The notes under the pieces were generated by a model. The model saw only the letters and a program-made list of their open reading frames with translations, did not search any database and had not been told where the DNA came from. Shown here piece after piece: positions 1 to 9,000 of a stretch of 64,000 nt of DNA. Each line of letters opens with the position of its first letter. Within the stretch, counting starts at the first letter, position 1. Source of the stretch: Microbacterium stercoris (lineage in GTDB: Bacteria > Actinomycetota > Actinomycetes > Actinomycetales > Microbacteriaceae); contig NZ_JAGFOA010000002.1 of assembly GCF_017592545.1 (NCBI RefSeq), forward strand, positions 599,914-663,913. Direction: 5' to 3'. The translations under genes were made by a program, and so were the position numbers.

Positions 1-499
1 CGATCGCACCGGCTCCCTGGGGGGTCGCCAGCTGCTCTCGCGGCGGCGCCCAGTGTCCGGCGAACCGCAGGCCCGCCCAGTCGCGGGCGAGCCGTGCCCG
101 CAGGGCGTCGGTCAGCGCGGGGTCGCCGCCGAGCACGGCGACCGCCAGCCCCCGGCGCGCGGCGACGTCGAGCACCTCGCCGACCAGGTCGCTGCCGGAG
201 AGCTTCGGATGTGCGCGGCCGGTCTCGCGCTTCGCGTGCGCGGCGATGGGCGCTCCGTCGATGAGATTCAGCCACTCCACGGGGCCGTCGCCGTCGCCCG
301 GCGCGCCGGGATTCGTGTGCCGCCCGAAGTGGTGCAGGTGGTCGAGGTTGATCGACGCGACGGCGAGTGGCTTCGCGCCGCGACGAGTGGCGGCCTCGGC
401 GATCACCTCGATCGCGGGCGCGGCCTCGCACAGATGGATCGGGACGCCGTCGGTGTCGATGGTGGGGATCGCTCCCGTGAAGGTGCCTGCAGGGCTCAT
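1..499 (-). CDS. WecG/TagA/CpsF-family glycosyltransferase, 3' end cut by window edge
   Basis: Proteins of this family transfer N-acetylmannosamine (or a related sugar) onto undecaprenyl-linked GlcNAc while wall or surface polysaccharide is built on the inner membrane face. The 166 codons visible here carry the family pattern: INLDHLHHF near residues 50-58, a W-x-NLIDGAP block near 76-84, HPKLSGSDL near 97-105, then a Rossmann-like VAVLGGDPAL stretch near 120-129. The ATG at 499-497 follows GAGGGAG, a good ribosome-binding site. The frame is open to base 1, so the C-terminal third lies outside the window. It follows the amidase on the same strand after 70 bp. A WecA/TagO-like enzyme that could make its lipid acceptor is encoded at 5432. 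The exact donor sugar cannot be told from this sequence. Confidence 0.8.
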   Translation of the reverse strand, partial: MSPAGTFTGAIPTIDTDGVPIHLCEAAPAIEVIAEAATRRGAKPLAVASINLDHLHHFGRHTNPGAPGDGDGPVEWLNLIDGAPIAAHAKRETGRAHPKLSGSDLVGEVLDVAARRGLAVAVLGGDPALTDALRARLARDWAGLRFAGHWAPPREQLATPQGAGAI

Positions 500-569
500 G
501 CTCCCTCAGAGCGCCCCACATGCGCGCTGATACCGTCGCCGGGCGATCCGCAGGGGTGGGCGTCCCGGA

Positions 570-1961
570 TCAGCCCCGCATCGGCCACGGCAGCGGCCCG
601 CGGGCGGCCTCGAGCTGCGCGGCGACCGCGAGGATCGTCGCCTCGCCGCCGGGGCGCCCGACCAGCTGCACGCTCACCGGGTGGCCCTGCGTGGTGACCG
701 GGACGGTGAGCGCGGGCAGCCCCGCCACGTTCACCCACGAGCTGTACGGCGCGTACTCGCACTGGCGACGGAAGCTCAGCGCGGGATCGTGCTGAGCGAA
801 CCATCCGATCGGCTGCGGCGGCAGCGCGAGGCTGGGGGTGAGCACCACGTCGTAGTCGGCGAAGGCCGAGATCGTGGCCCGTTCGAAGGCACGGGCCCCC
901 GCCAGCGCGCCGAGCAGCGTCTGCGACGACAGCGCCCGTCCCGCGCGGATGAGCCAGGCCGTCAGCGGCTCCAGCTCGTCGAGGCCGGCATCGGGAACGG
1001 CGACGCGCGCGGCCGATGCCTGCCACAGCGTGAGGAACATGTCGGCGTAGCCCGTCGGGGCCCAGGGCGCGTCGTCGACGACGTGCCCCGCGTGCTCGAG
1101 CATGCCGATGGCGGCCTCCAGCGCGTCCCGTGCCCCGGCATCGAGCCGGATGTCCATGCTCTCCTCCCAGGGCGACACGGTGGTGACCCCCACCCGCAGG
1201 GCGCCGACAGCCCTGCGTCCGGCATCCGCGAAGGGTCCGTCGCCGGGCGGACGCGTGGCGTAGGGGAGCGCCCCCTCCACGAGCACATCGAGCAGCAGGG
1301 CGACATCGTCGACCGAGCGCCCGATCGGACCCGCGACCGAGAGCCCGTGCGCCGAGTCCATGCCCGATCCCGAGTTCACCCGCCCCCGCGACGGCTTCAG
1401 ACCCACAACGCCCACGGTGGCCGAGGGGATCCGGATCGAGCCGCCGCCGTCGGTCGCGGGGGAGGCGGGCAGCAGCCCCGCCGAGACCGCCACGGCCGCG
1501 CCTCCGCTCGATCCGCCGGCGCCGTTCGCCGGATCCCACGGATCGCGTGCGGGAGGGGCGAACACCGTCTCGGTGAAGCCCGACAGGCCGAACTCGGGGG
1601 TGTTCGTCTTGCCGAGGCTGATGGATCCGGCGCGATCGAGCACCAGCGCCAGGGGGTCGGACTCCTCCGGCACGTGGTGGAGGTGCACGCGGGAGCCGTA
1701 GCGGGTGGGCACGCCGGCCCGGGCGGTCAGATCCTTGTCGGCCAGCGGCACACCCCACAGGGGCGGGGCATCCGGCGGGGGAGCGCCGAGGCGCTCCGCG
1801 TGTGCGCGAGCGGCTTCGCGGGTCACCTCCACAAACGCCCCGAGCGCCGCGTGGGCGTCGATGCGCGCGAGGTAGTGCTCGGTCGCCTCCGTCGGCGTGA
1901 CCTCGCCGACGCGCAGCGCGCGGGCGAGTGCGCGCAGCCCCAGCTCGTGCAGCTCGCTCAT
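570..1961 (-). CDS. amidase, amidase-signature (GatA-like) family
   Basis: A 463-residue cytoplasmic amidase-signature enzyme that hydrolyses a carboxamide by a Ser-cisSer-Lys triad. The signature is intact: the Lys in VPLADKDL (K76), the GGSSGG loop (residues 149-154, cis-Ser about S151) and DGGGSIRIPS with the likely nucleophile S175. The spacing of 24 residues between the two serines is typical. The open frame extends further upstream, but MSELHELG at 1961 has a GAGGGAGG ribosome-binding site just before it and gives the normal family length. The upstream part overlaps cysE and is rejected. No gatB or gatC lies alongside, so this is more likely a catabolic or detoxifying amidase than the GatCAB tRNA amidotransferase. 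The substrate is unknown. Confidence 0.88.
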   Translation of the reverse strand: MSELHELGLRALARALRVGEVTPTEATEHYLARIDAHAALGAFVEVTREAARAHAERLGAPPPDAPPLWGVPLADKDLTARAGVPTRYGSRVHLHHVPEESDPLALVLDRAGSISLGKTNTPEFGLSGFTETVFAPPARDPWDPANGAGGSSGGAAVAVSAGLLPASPATDGGGSIRIPSATVGVVGLKPSRGRVNSGSGMDSAHGLSVAGPIGRSVDDVALLLDVLVEGALPYATRPPGDGPFADAGRRAVGALRVGVTTVSPWEESMDIRLDAGARDALEAAIGMLEHAGHVVDDAPWAPTGYADMFLTLWQASAARVAVPDAGLDELEPLTAWLIRAGRALSSQTLLGALAGARAFERATISAFADYDVVLTPSLALPPQPIGWFAQHDPALSFRRQCEYAPYSSWVNVAGLPALTVPVTTQGHPVSVQLVGRPGGEATILAVAAQLEAARGPLPWPMRG

Positions 1962-2041
1962 GGGCCTCCCTCGAGACGACATCCGCGCACCGGATCCGGC
2001 TGCTCGCGCCCGCCGGTCGACGGCCGCGATGTCGGCGTGCG

Positions 2042-2605
2042 TCAGATCATGTACTCGGGCGCCATCAGCACCCGTCTGGTGTCCTCGCCCTGCACGCGCG
2101 GTCGGGCTTTGGCGGGGATGCCCAGGATGACGCTGTCGGCGGGCATGTCCTTGGTCACCACCGCGTTCGCGCCGATCGCGCTGTTCGCGCCGATCACCAC
2201 GGGGCCGAGCACCTTCGCTCCCGCGCCGATCGCGACGTGGTCGCCGATCGTGGGGTGCCGCTTGCCGTGGCTCAACGACGTGCCGCCGAGGGTGACCCCG
2301 TGGTACAGCATCACGTCGTCGCCGATCTCCGCCGTCTCGCCGATCACCACGCCCATGCCGTGGTCGATGAAGAAGCGCCGGCCGATCCGCGCCCCGGGGT
2401 GGATCTCGACGCCGGTCAGCCAGCGCGCGAACTGCGAGCCGGCGCGCGCCAGGAACCGGTGCCCCCGCAGCCACAGAGCGTGGTTGAAGCGGTGGGCCCA
2501 GACGGCGTGCAGTCCGGGGTACAGCGATGCGATCTCAAAGAAACCGCGCGCCGCCGGATCCCGGCGGCGCGCGGCCTCGACATCCTCGCGGATGTTCAGT
2601 TCCAT
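2042..2605 (-). CDS. cysE: serine O-acetyltransferase (CysE/EpsC type)
   Basis: Transfers acetyl from acetyl-CoA to L-serine, giving O-acetylserine, the substrate of the CysK encoded just upstream. At 187 residues it is the short form, with an N-terminal helical part (1-65) and a left-handed beta-helix of hexapeptide repeats from about residue 66. The motif [10 protein letters not shown] around residue 82 contains the conserved active-site His, and GIPAKARP closes the repeat domain. The start ATG at 2605 is supported by a TAAGCT hexamer ending 7 nt upstream, a leaderless promoter pattern. cysE may therefore be transcribed on its own as well as together with cysK, which ends 30 bp upstream. 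Confidence 0.93.
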   Translation of the reverse strand: MELNIREDVEAARRRDPAARGFFEIASLYPGLHAVWAHRFNHALWLRGHRFLARAGSQFARWLTGVEIHPGARIGRRFFIDHGMGVVIGETAEIGDDVMLYHGVTLGGTSLSHGKRHPTIGDHVAIGAGAKVLGPVVIGANSAIGANAVVTKDMPADSVILGIPAKARPRVQGEDTRRVLMAPEYMI

Positions 2606-2612
2606 ACGCTCG

Positions 2613-2618
2613 AGCTTA
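2613..2618 (-). promoter_or_regulatory. leaderless -10 element of cysE
   Basis: TAAGCT on the minus strand ends 7 nt before the cysE ATG. The transcript would begin at or next to the start codon. No convincing -35 was seen. Confidence 0.5.
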
Positions 2619-2635
2619 GTGACGCCCGGGCCCGC

Positions 2636-3574
2636 TCAGTCCTCGCGCAGGTGCTCGAACAGCGCGGTCGAGATGTAGCGCTCGCCCGTGTCGGGGACGA
2701 TGACGACGATCTTCTTGCCGGCGTTCTCGGCGCGCTTGGCGAGCTGGACGGCAGCCCACACGGCCGCACCGGCCGAGATGCCCGCGAGGATGCCCTCGCC
2801 GGTGGCGAGCGAACGGGAGGTCTCGATCGCGTCGGCGAACTCGACGGTCACGACCTCGTCGTAGATCTCGGTGTCGAGGATCGGCGGCACGAAGTTCGGG
2901 CCGATGCCCTGGATCTTGGCCGGGCCGGGGGTGCCGGTCGACAGCAGCGGCGAGTCGGTGGGCTCGACGGCGACGACCTTGACGTCGGGCTTCTTGGCCT
3001 TCAGGGCCTGGCCGACACCCGTGATGGTGCCGCCCGTGCCGATGCCGGCGACGAAGATGTCGACGTCGCCGTCGAGGTCGCGCCAGATCTCCTCGGCGGT
3101 GGTCTTGCGGTGGATCTCGGGGTTGGCCTCGTTCGCGAACTGCTTCGCGAGGATGGCGCCCGGGGTCTCCGCGACGATCTTCTCCGCCTCGGCGAGGGCG
3201 AGCTTCATCCCGCCCGTGGGGTCGGTGAGCACCAGCTCGGCGCCGAAGGCCTTGAGGAGCACGCGGCGCTCCTTCGACATCGAGGCGGGCATGGTGAGGA
3301 TGACCTTGTAGCCGCGGGCCGCGCCGACCAGCGCCAGGGCGATGCCCGTGTTGCCCGAGGTCGACTCGACGATCGTGCCGCCCGGCTTCAGCTCGCCCGA
3401 CGCTTCGGCGGCGTTGATGATGGCGATGCCCAGGCGGTCCTTGACCGACGAACCGGGGTTGAAGTACTCGAGCTTGGCGTAGACCTCGGCTCCCGCGTCG
3501 CCCGTGACGCGGTTGAGCTTGACGAGCGGCGTGTTGCCGAACGCGGTGGTGATGTCTGCGTGGACACCGGCCAT
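2636..3574 (-). CDS. cysK: cysteine synthase A (O-acetylserine sulfhydrylase)
   Basis: PLP enzyme that joins O-acetylserine and sulfide to form cysteine, the step after CysE. The 312-residue product has the PLP lysine in NPGSSVKDR (K45), the substrate loop STSGNTG (71-77) and the phosphate-binding GIGTGGTITG. These are the classic CysK landmarks, and the length is usual. The frame stays open upstream, but the ATG at 3574 has AAAGAGGAG 7-8 nt before it and begins the conserved MAGVHADITTAFGNTPLVKL. cysK is followed by cysE 30 bp downstream on the same strand, so the pair forms a cysteine module. The 206-bp gap to prmC upstream holds the promoters of both divergent genes; no operator was recognised there. 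Confidence 0.95.
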   Translation of the reverse strand: MAGVHADITTAFGNTPLVKLNRVTGDAGAEVYAKLEYFNPGSSVKDRLGIAIINAAEASGELKPGGTIVESTSGNTGIALALVGAARGYKVILTMPASMSKERRVLLKAFGAELVLTDPTGGMKLALAEAEKIVAETPGAILAKQFANEANPEIHRKTTAEEIWRDLDGDVDIFVAGIGTGGTITGVGQALKAKKPDVKVVAVEPTDSPLLSTGTPGPAKIQGIGPNFVPPILDTEIYDEVVTVEFADAIETSRSLATGEGILAGISAGAAVWAAVQLAKRAENAGKKIVVIVPDTGERYISTALFEHLRED

Positions 3575-3766
3575 GGCGGTTCTCCTCTTTCGTGAGCGGG
3601 ATCCGGCGGTCGGGGCCGCACGGAAGACGGCGGAGCCTCCCCGCCTCGATCCAGCGTAGGCCGCACGTCCGACGCCGTGCACGTCCTTGACGCATTCGGT
3701 CACATACATGCGGACGCGTTCCGCGACATGCAAGATGCCCCCCGGATCCGTCCGGCCGCCGCCGCG

Positions 3767-3772
3767 TAGGCT
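3767..3772 (+). promoter_or_regulatory. leaderless -10 element of prmC
   Basis: TAGGCT ends 8 nt before the prmC ATG at 3781. There is no Shine-Dalgarno sequence, consistent with a leaderless transcript. Confidence 0.5.
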
Positions 3773-3780
3773 GGCTCCCC

Positions 3781-4665
3781 ATGACCGGAACCCCCTCGAC
3801 CGAAGCGTCTGTCCGCGACGTGCTCGCGGCGGCCGCCGCCCGACTCGCCGAGGCGGGCGTCACGGATCCGCAGGTCGATGCCGAGCTGCTGCTCGCGCAC
3901 GTGCGCGGCCAGTCGCGTGGTGCTCTCCAGGTCGCCGTCATGACCGGGGCCGTGCTCGCCCCCGAGGAGGCGCGCGCGTTCGATGCGGCGGTCGCCCGAC
4001 GCGCCGCGCGGGAGCCGCTGCAGCACATCACGGGCGTCGCCTACTTCCGCCACCTCGAGCTCGCCGTGGGCCCCGGGGTCTTCGTGCCGCGGCCCGAGAC
4101 CGAGGGAGTGGTGCAGTTCGGGATCGACGCCCTGCGCGCCGCCGCCGCCGCGGAGCCCATCGGCGTCGACCTCGGCTCCGGGTCGGGTGCGATCGCCCTG
4201 GCCATGGCGACCGAGGTGCCGCACGCCCGCGTCTTCGCGGCCGAGAACTCGCCCGAGGCGTTCCCCTGGACGAGGCGCAACGTCGAGGCCAGCGGCGCGG
4301 ACAACCTCCGCCTGGACTTCGTCGATCTCGCGGACGCCTTCCCCGAGCTCGACGGCACCGCCGATGTCGTGGTGTCCAATCCGCCCTACGTGCCGGATGA
4401 CGCCATCCCGCGCGACCCGGAGGTGCGCCTGCACGACCCGCACGCGGCGCTCTACGGCGGCCCCGACGGGCTCGACGTGGTGCGCGTGCTCAGTCGCACC
4501 GCACACCGCCTCCTGCGGCCGGGGGGCCTGCTCGTCATCGAGCATGGCGAGCTGCAGGGCGCCGCGATCCGCGACATCCTGACGGTCGACGGATGGCGCG
4601 GAGCGGCCACCCACCGCGATCTGACCCTGCGCGATCGCACGACCACCGCGCTCCGCGCGCAGTGA
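3781..4665 (+). CDS. prmC: peptide chain release factor N5-glutamine methyltransferase
   Basis: Methylates the Gln of the GGQ motif in release factors RF1 and RF2, using S-adenosylmethionine. The 294-residue product has an N-terminal helical substrate domain (about 1-100), the linker RPETEG (104-109), the SAM-binding loop VDLGSGSGA (129-137) and the catalytic SNPPYVP motif (199-205), all diagnostic of HemK/PrmC. The ATG is preceded by a leaderless -10 (TAGGCT) rather than an SD. It heads a plus-strand series prmC, sua5, GlcNAc-1-P transferase, atp, an order often seen in Actinobacteria, where prfA normally lies just upstream. Here prfA is absent and cysK/cysE lie upstream on the other strand. 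Confidence 0.95.
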   Translation: MTGTPSTEASVRDVLAAAAARLAEAGVTDPQVDAELLLAHVRGQSRGALQVAVMTGAVLAPEEARAFDAAVARRAAREPLQHITGVAYFRHLELAVGPGVFVPRPETEGVVQFGIDALRAAAAAEPIGVDLGSGSGAIALAMATEVPHARVFAAENSPEAFPWTRRNVEASGADNLRLDFVDLADAFPELDGTADVVVSNPPYVPDDAIPRDPEVRLHDPHAALYGGPDGLDVVRVLSRTAHRLLRPGGLLVIEHGELQGAAIRDILTVDGWRGAATHRDLTLRDRTTTALRAQ

Positions 4666-4714
4666 GGCGCGCGACCCGGTGACACGATCTCCGGATCCTC
4701 GGAGTCCGTCCCCG

Positions 4715-4720
4715 TAGAAT
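4715..4720 (+). promoter_or_regulatory. leaderless -10 element of sua5/tsaC
   Basis: TAGAAT ends 7 nt before the ATG at 4728. The intervening bases include GAGGG, which lies too close to the ATG to act as a standard SD. Confidence 0.5.
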
Positions 4721-4727
4721 CCGAGGG

Positions 4728-5435
4728 ATGTCCTCCCCTCTGTTCGACTGCAGCGATGAGGCGCAGCTGCTCAGCGGCATGCGCCAGGCACGTCAGGCGA
4801 TCGCGCGCGGTCACCTCGTCGTCCTGCCCACCGACACCGTGTACGGCGTCGCGGCCGACGCCTTCTCGGCGGCGGCCGTCCAGCGCCTCCTCGACGCGAA
4901 GGGTCGCGGGCGCCAGCAGCCCCCGCCCGTGCTGGTGGCCGGCGTCGACGCCCTCCGCGCGCTCGTCGAGGAGGTGCCCGAGGCCGTCGAGCGGCTCGTG
5001 GAGCGCTTCTGGCCGGGTGGCCTGACGATCGTGCTGCCCGCTCAGCCGTCGCTCACCTGGGACCTGGGGGAGACGCGCGGCACGGTCGCGGTGCGCATGC
5101 CGGATCACCGGATCGCCCTCGAGCTGCTGAGCGAGACGGGTCCGCTGGCCGTGTCGAGCGCCAATCTCACCGGCAAGCCCGCGGCTGTGGTGGGCGACGA
5201 CGCCCGAGCGATGCTCGGCGACAGCGTGGCCGTCTACCTCGACGCCGGTCCCTCCCGCACGGGCGTGGCCTCCACGATCATCGACGCGACCTCGCTGGTC
5301 GGCGTCCTCCCCGACGGCGAGGAGCCGCGCGTGCGCATCCTGCGCGACGGCGCGGTCTCGCGCGACGAGCTGGCCGAGGTGCTCGGCGACCTGCTCGAGC
5401 CCGATGCCGACCCCGCCGAGGACGCCCCCGCGTGA
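4728..5435 (+). CDS. L-threonylcarbamoyladenylate synthase (Sua5/YciO/YrdC family)
   Basis: Makes threonylcarbamoyl-AMP from threonine, bicarbonate and ATP, the first step of the t6A37 modification of ANN-reading tRNAs. The 235-residue product shows the YrdC core: VVLPTDTVYGVAADA near residues 30-44, a KGR loop near 57-60, a WPGGLTIVL block near 96-104, and the SSANLTGKPA motif near 143-152. It is longer than E. coli TsaC but lacks the full C-terminal Sua5 domain, so it belongs to the TsaC-like short group. The start follows a leaderless -10. The downstream transferase overlaps its stop codon by 4 bp (GTGA), implying coupled translation. Confidence 0.92.
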   Translation: MSSPLFDCSDEAQLLSGMRQARQAIARGHLVVLPTDTVYGVAADAFSAAAVQRLLDAKGRGRQQPPPVLVAGVDALRALVEEVPEAVERLVERFWPGGLTIVLPAQPSLTWDLGETRGTVAVRMPDHRIALELLSETGPLAVSSANLTGKPAAVVGDDARAMLGDSVAVYLDAGPSRTGVASTIIDATSLVGVLPDGEEPRVRILRDGAVSRDELAEVLGDLLEPDADPAEDAPA

Positions 5436-6613
5436 GGCAGTACCTCTTCACCATCCTGCTCACGGCGGCGCTGACGACGGCGCTCGCGTGGGCGGTGTGG
5501 CGATTGAGCATGCGCTACAAGCTGTACCCGGGCATCCGGGAGCGCGACGTCCACAAGACCCCCACGCCGCGGCTGGGCGGCGTCGCCATGTTCCTCGGCA
5601 TCGTGGCCGCGGTGCTGGTCTCGTCGCAGAACCCCTTCTTCGAGATCCTCTGGATCGACCCCAGCAAGATGTGGGCGATCCTCGGCGCGTCGCTCCTCAT
5701 CGTGATCGTGGGCGTCGCCGACGACCTGTGGGACCTCGACTGGACCATCAAGCTCGGCGCGCAGTTCCTGGCGGCGGGCGTGATCGCGGTCGTCGGCGGC
5801 CTGCAGATCTACGTGCTCCCCATCGGCGGCATGACCCTCGTCTCCAGCTGGACGAGCATCATCCTGACCATGTTCTCGATCGTCGTCGTGATGAACGCCG
5901 TCAACTTCATCGACGGCCTCGACGGCCTGGTCGCGGGCGTGTGCCTGATCGCGAACAGCGTCTTCTTCGTCTACTCCTATCTGCTCTCGCGCGACTTCCT
6001 CACCACGAACTCGAGCATCGCGGCCTTCCTCGCGGCCACGATGATCGGCGCGTGCGGGGGATTCCTCGTGCTGAACTGGCGACCCGCGAAGCTGTTCATG
6101 GGCGATTCGGGCGCGCTGCTGCTCGGTCTGCTCATGGCGACCTCCGCTCTCGCGGTGACCGGATCGCTCCCGCCCGAGCTGCTGCTGCCCGAGGCTGACG
6201 TCGACCGCTTCGGCCAGTCGCAGCTGCTGGGTGCGTTCCTCCCGATCCTGCTGCCGCTGGTGATCGTGCTGCTGCCGCTCGCCGATCTCAGTCTCGCGGT
6301 GATCCGGCGTCTGCGCGCGGGGAAGTCGCCGTTCGCCCCCGACCGCAAGCACCTGCACCACCGGATGCTCGATCTCGGCCACTCCGATCTCGACGCCGTG
6401 CTGATCTTCTACGCCTGGACCTCGGTGATCTCGCTCGCCGTGCTGCTGATGTACCTCGGCACCCGCGACGACTGGCTCGGGTCGTACTGGGTCGGCGTCG
6501 CGTTCGGTGTCATCGGGATCGTCGCGTGCCTGTTCCTCACCCTCACCCCCACCCGCCGCCGTGCGCCCGCCGCGCCGGATCCGACCCCCGCGCCTCAGGA
6601 GGCCACACGATGA
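5432..6613 (+). CDS. undecaprenyl-phosphate GlcNAc-1-phosphate transferase-like (MraY/WecA/TagO family)
   Basis: An integral membrane enzyme of 393 residues that should transfer a HexNAc-1-phosphate from a UDP-sugar to undecaprenyl phosphate, starting a wall or surface glycan. About ten or eleven hydrophobic segments are visible. Key motifs are HKTPTPRLGGVAMF near residues 43-56, VADDLWDLDW near 95-104, NAVNFIDGLDGL at 155-166, MGDSGALLLG near 223-232, and a cytoplasmic KHLHHRML His motif near 306-313. That His cluster marks the WecA/TagO branch rather than MraY. The GTG start overlaps the stop of the preceding gene. The stop in turn overlaps the atpI-like ATG, so the gene is co-transcribed with the atp operon. 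It could supply the lipid substrate of the WecG/TagA-like enzyme at 1-499; that link is inference. Confidence 0.88.
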   Translation: MRQYLFTILLTAALTTALAWAVWRLSMRYKLYPGIRERDVHKTPTPRLGGVAMFLGIVAAVLVSSQNPFFEILWIDPSKMWAILGASLLIVIVGVADDLWDLDWTIKLGAQFLAAGVIAVVGGLQIYVLPIGGMTLVSSWTSIILTMFSIVVVMNAVNFIDGLDGLVAGVCLIANSVFFVYSYLLSRDFLTTNSSIAAFLAATMIGACGGFLVLNWRPAKLFMGDSGALLLGLLMATSALAVTGSLPPELLLPEADVDRFGQSQLLGAFLPILLPLVIVLLPLADLSLAVIRRLRAGKSPFAPDRKHLHHRMLDLGHSDLDAVLIFYAWTSVISLAVLLMYLGTRDDWLGSYWVGVAFGVIGIVACLFLTLTPTRRRAPAAPDPTPAPQEATR

Positions 6614-7116
6614 CCAGCAACGAGGCTCCGGCCCCCAAGGCCGCGGCCACCAGCAACCCGGTGTTCCGTCGCGCGCTCATCTGGGGCGCGATCGCGACCG
6701 CGGTGATCGCCGTCGTCGGCGGCGCGATCGGCTACGCGGTCGCCGGGTCGAACGGCCTGTTCAGCGCCCTGGCCGGAGCGGCACTGGCCTTCGTCTTCAT
6801 GGGGCTGACGGCCGGCACGATCCTGCTCGCCAACCGCTGGACCGGAGACCAGCTGTTCGCGCCCATCTTCTTCGCGGTCGTCCTGGGCGGGTGGCTGCTC
6901 AAGCTGGTGCTGTTCATCATCGTGCTGATCGTGCTGCGCGGTGCGCCGTGGATCCAGCCGCAGGTGTTCTTCTTCGCGGTCGTGGCCAGCGTCGTGACGT
7001 CGCTCGCGATCGACGCGATCGCCATGATCCGCACCCGTGCGCCGTACGTCGACGTGGCCCTCCCGACGGAGGTCGCCGAGGACACGGCACCCGGCGAGAA
7101 GCCCACGGCAGACTGA
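6610..7116 (+). CDS. AtpI-like small membrane protein at head of atp operon
   Basis: A 168-residue protein with four hydrophobic segments (about residues 23-45, 50-68, 86-108, 115-137) after a short polar N-terminus. Position, size and four-helix layout fit the actinobacterial equivalent of AtpI, a poorly conserved protein that helps assemble the c-ring or supply Mg2+ in other bacteria. The start ATG at 6610 overlaps the previous stop (ATGA), so it is translationally coupled. Sequence alone shows no catalytic motif, so the call rests mainly on context. Confidence 0.65.
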   Translation: MTSNEAPAPKAAATSNPVFRRALIWGAIATAVIAVVGGAIGYAVAGSNGLFSALAGAALAFVFMGLTAGTILLANRWTGDQLFAPIFFAVVLGGWLLKLVLFIIVLIVLRGAPWIQPQVFFFAVVASVVTSLAIDAIAMIRTRAPYVDVALPTEVAEDTAPGEKPTAD

Positions 7117-7152
7117 CTTTTCGACGCGGCGTAGAAGGCCCCCATCTTTTGA

Positions 7153-7158
7153 TAGGCT
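7153..7158 (+). promoter_or_regulatory. candidate -10 of a promoter ahead of atpB
   Basis: TAGGCT lies in the 156-bp gap between the atpI-like gene and atpB, in a locally AT-richer patch (TTTTGATAGGCTTAC). The gap is the largest inside the operon, and a promoter here would allow the structural genes to be transcribed apart from the upstream genes. No clear -35 is visible. Confidence 0.3.
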
Positions 7159-7180
7159 TACCTCGTTCCTGCCGCGTGCT

Positions 7181-7261
7181 CTATGAAGCCAATGGTGACG
7201 CTGAGTCCGGTAGATGACGACTTCCTGCCCTCCCCGGTCATCATGCCGGAGCTATGAAGCC
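7181..7261 (+). repeat. 10-bp direct repeat pair CTATGAAGCC upstream of atpB
   Basis: CTATGAAGCC occurs at 7181-7190 and again at 7252-7261, 71 bp apart. The two copies bracket a 24-codon open frame. Each copy contains an ATG; the second sits on the stop of the small frame. Function is unknown. Confidence 0.6.
7183..7257 (+). CDS. possible 24-residue leader peptide before atpB
   Basis: An open frame of 24 codons (begins MKPMVTLSPVDDD, ends VIMPEL) lies wholly in the atpI-atpB gap. Its TGA overlaps an ATG, and the frame ends 15 bp before the atpB TTG. It has four Pro and a run of three Asp codons, but no clear Shine-Dalgarno sequence. It could be translated from the candidate promoter at 7153-7158, whose start site would lie about 18 nt upstream. 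It may equally be chance; only its placement argues for it. Confidence 0.25.
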   Translation: MKPMVTLSPVDDDFLPSPVIMPEL

Positions 7262-7272
7262 GGAGCCACACG

Positions 7273-8402
<1,130 letters not shown>

Positions 8403-8436
8403 ACCCTTTCCTCAAGCTGACACGTTAGGAGACAGG

Positions 8437-9000
8437 ATGCTGAACGCTCTTGTCACGTTCGCCGCCGAAGAAGGGCACGCGGAGACTCCGCCGAGCCCGC
8501 TCTTCCCGGCGGTCTACGACATCATCTGGTCGGGCCTCTGCTTCCTGGTCATCCTGTTCGTGGTGATCAAGATCGCCCTTCCGAAGCTCACGGCGATGCT
8601 CGACGCTCGCTCGGCGGCCATCGAGGGCAACATCGCCAAGGCCGACGAGGCGCAGCGCCAGGCTGAGGCTGCTCTGGAGGAGTACACCAAGCAGCTCGCC
8701 GACGCCCGCAAGGAGGCAGGTGACATCCGCGAGGCCGCCCGTGAGGACGGCAAGCGCATCGTCGCCGAGGCCAAGGCCAACGCCGCCACCGAGGCCGAGC
8801 GCATCACCGCCACCGCTCACACGCAGATCGAGGCGGAGCGCCAGTCGGCGCTCGTCACGCTCCGCAGCGAGGTCGGCGCGCTCGCGATCGACCTGGCCGG
8901 CAACGTGATCGGCGAGACGCTGAGCGACGACCAGAAGGCCTCGGCCGTGGTCGACCGCTTCCTCGCCGACCTCGAGGCTTCCGAGAAGGCGGTCAAGTAA
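8437..9000 (+). CDS. atpF: ATP synthase Fo subunit b
   Basis: The 187-residue peripheral stalk subunit. An N-terminal membrane helix (about residues 27-48, YDIIWSGLCFLVILFVVIKI region) is followed by a long charged coiled coil rich in Ala, Glu, Lys and Arg that reaches up to subunit delta. TAGGAGACAGG gives the SD before the ATG. Its stop codon TAA overlaps the next ATG (TAATG), so delta is translationally coupled. Length and architecture are usual for Actinobacteria with separate b and delta genes, unlike the b-delta fusion of mycobacteria. Confidence 0.94.
   Translation: MLNALVTFAAEEGHAETPPSPLFPAVYDIIWSGLCFLVILFVVIKIALPKLTAMLDARSAAIEGNIAKADEAQRQAEAALEEYTKQLADARKEAGDIREAAREDGKRIVAEAKANAATEAERITATAHTQIEAERQSALVTLRSEVGALAIDLAGNVIGETLSDDQKASAVVDRFLADLEASEKAVK

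Noticed and set aside
1962..2474. Upstream extension of the amidase frame
   Set aside because: It overlaps cysE, which has all CysE motifs. An SD precedes the ATG at 1961.
3575..3780. Promoter or riboswitch before cysK
   Set aside because: A weak minus-strand TACGCT (3653-3658) could be a -10, but no -35, SAM-type structure or clear operator was seen, so it is not listed.
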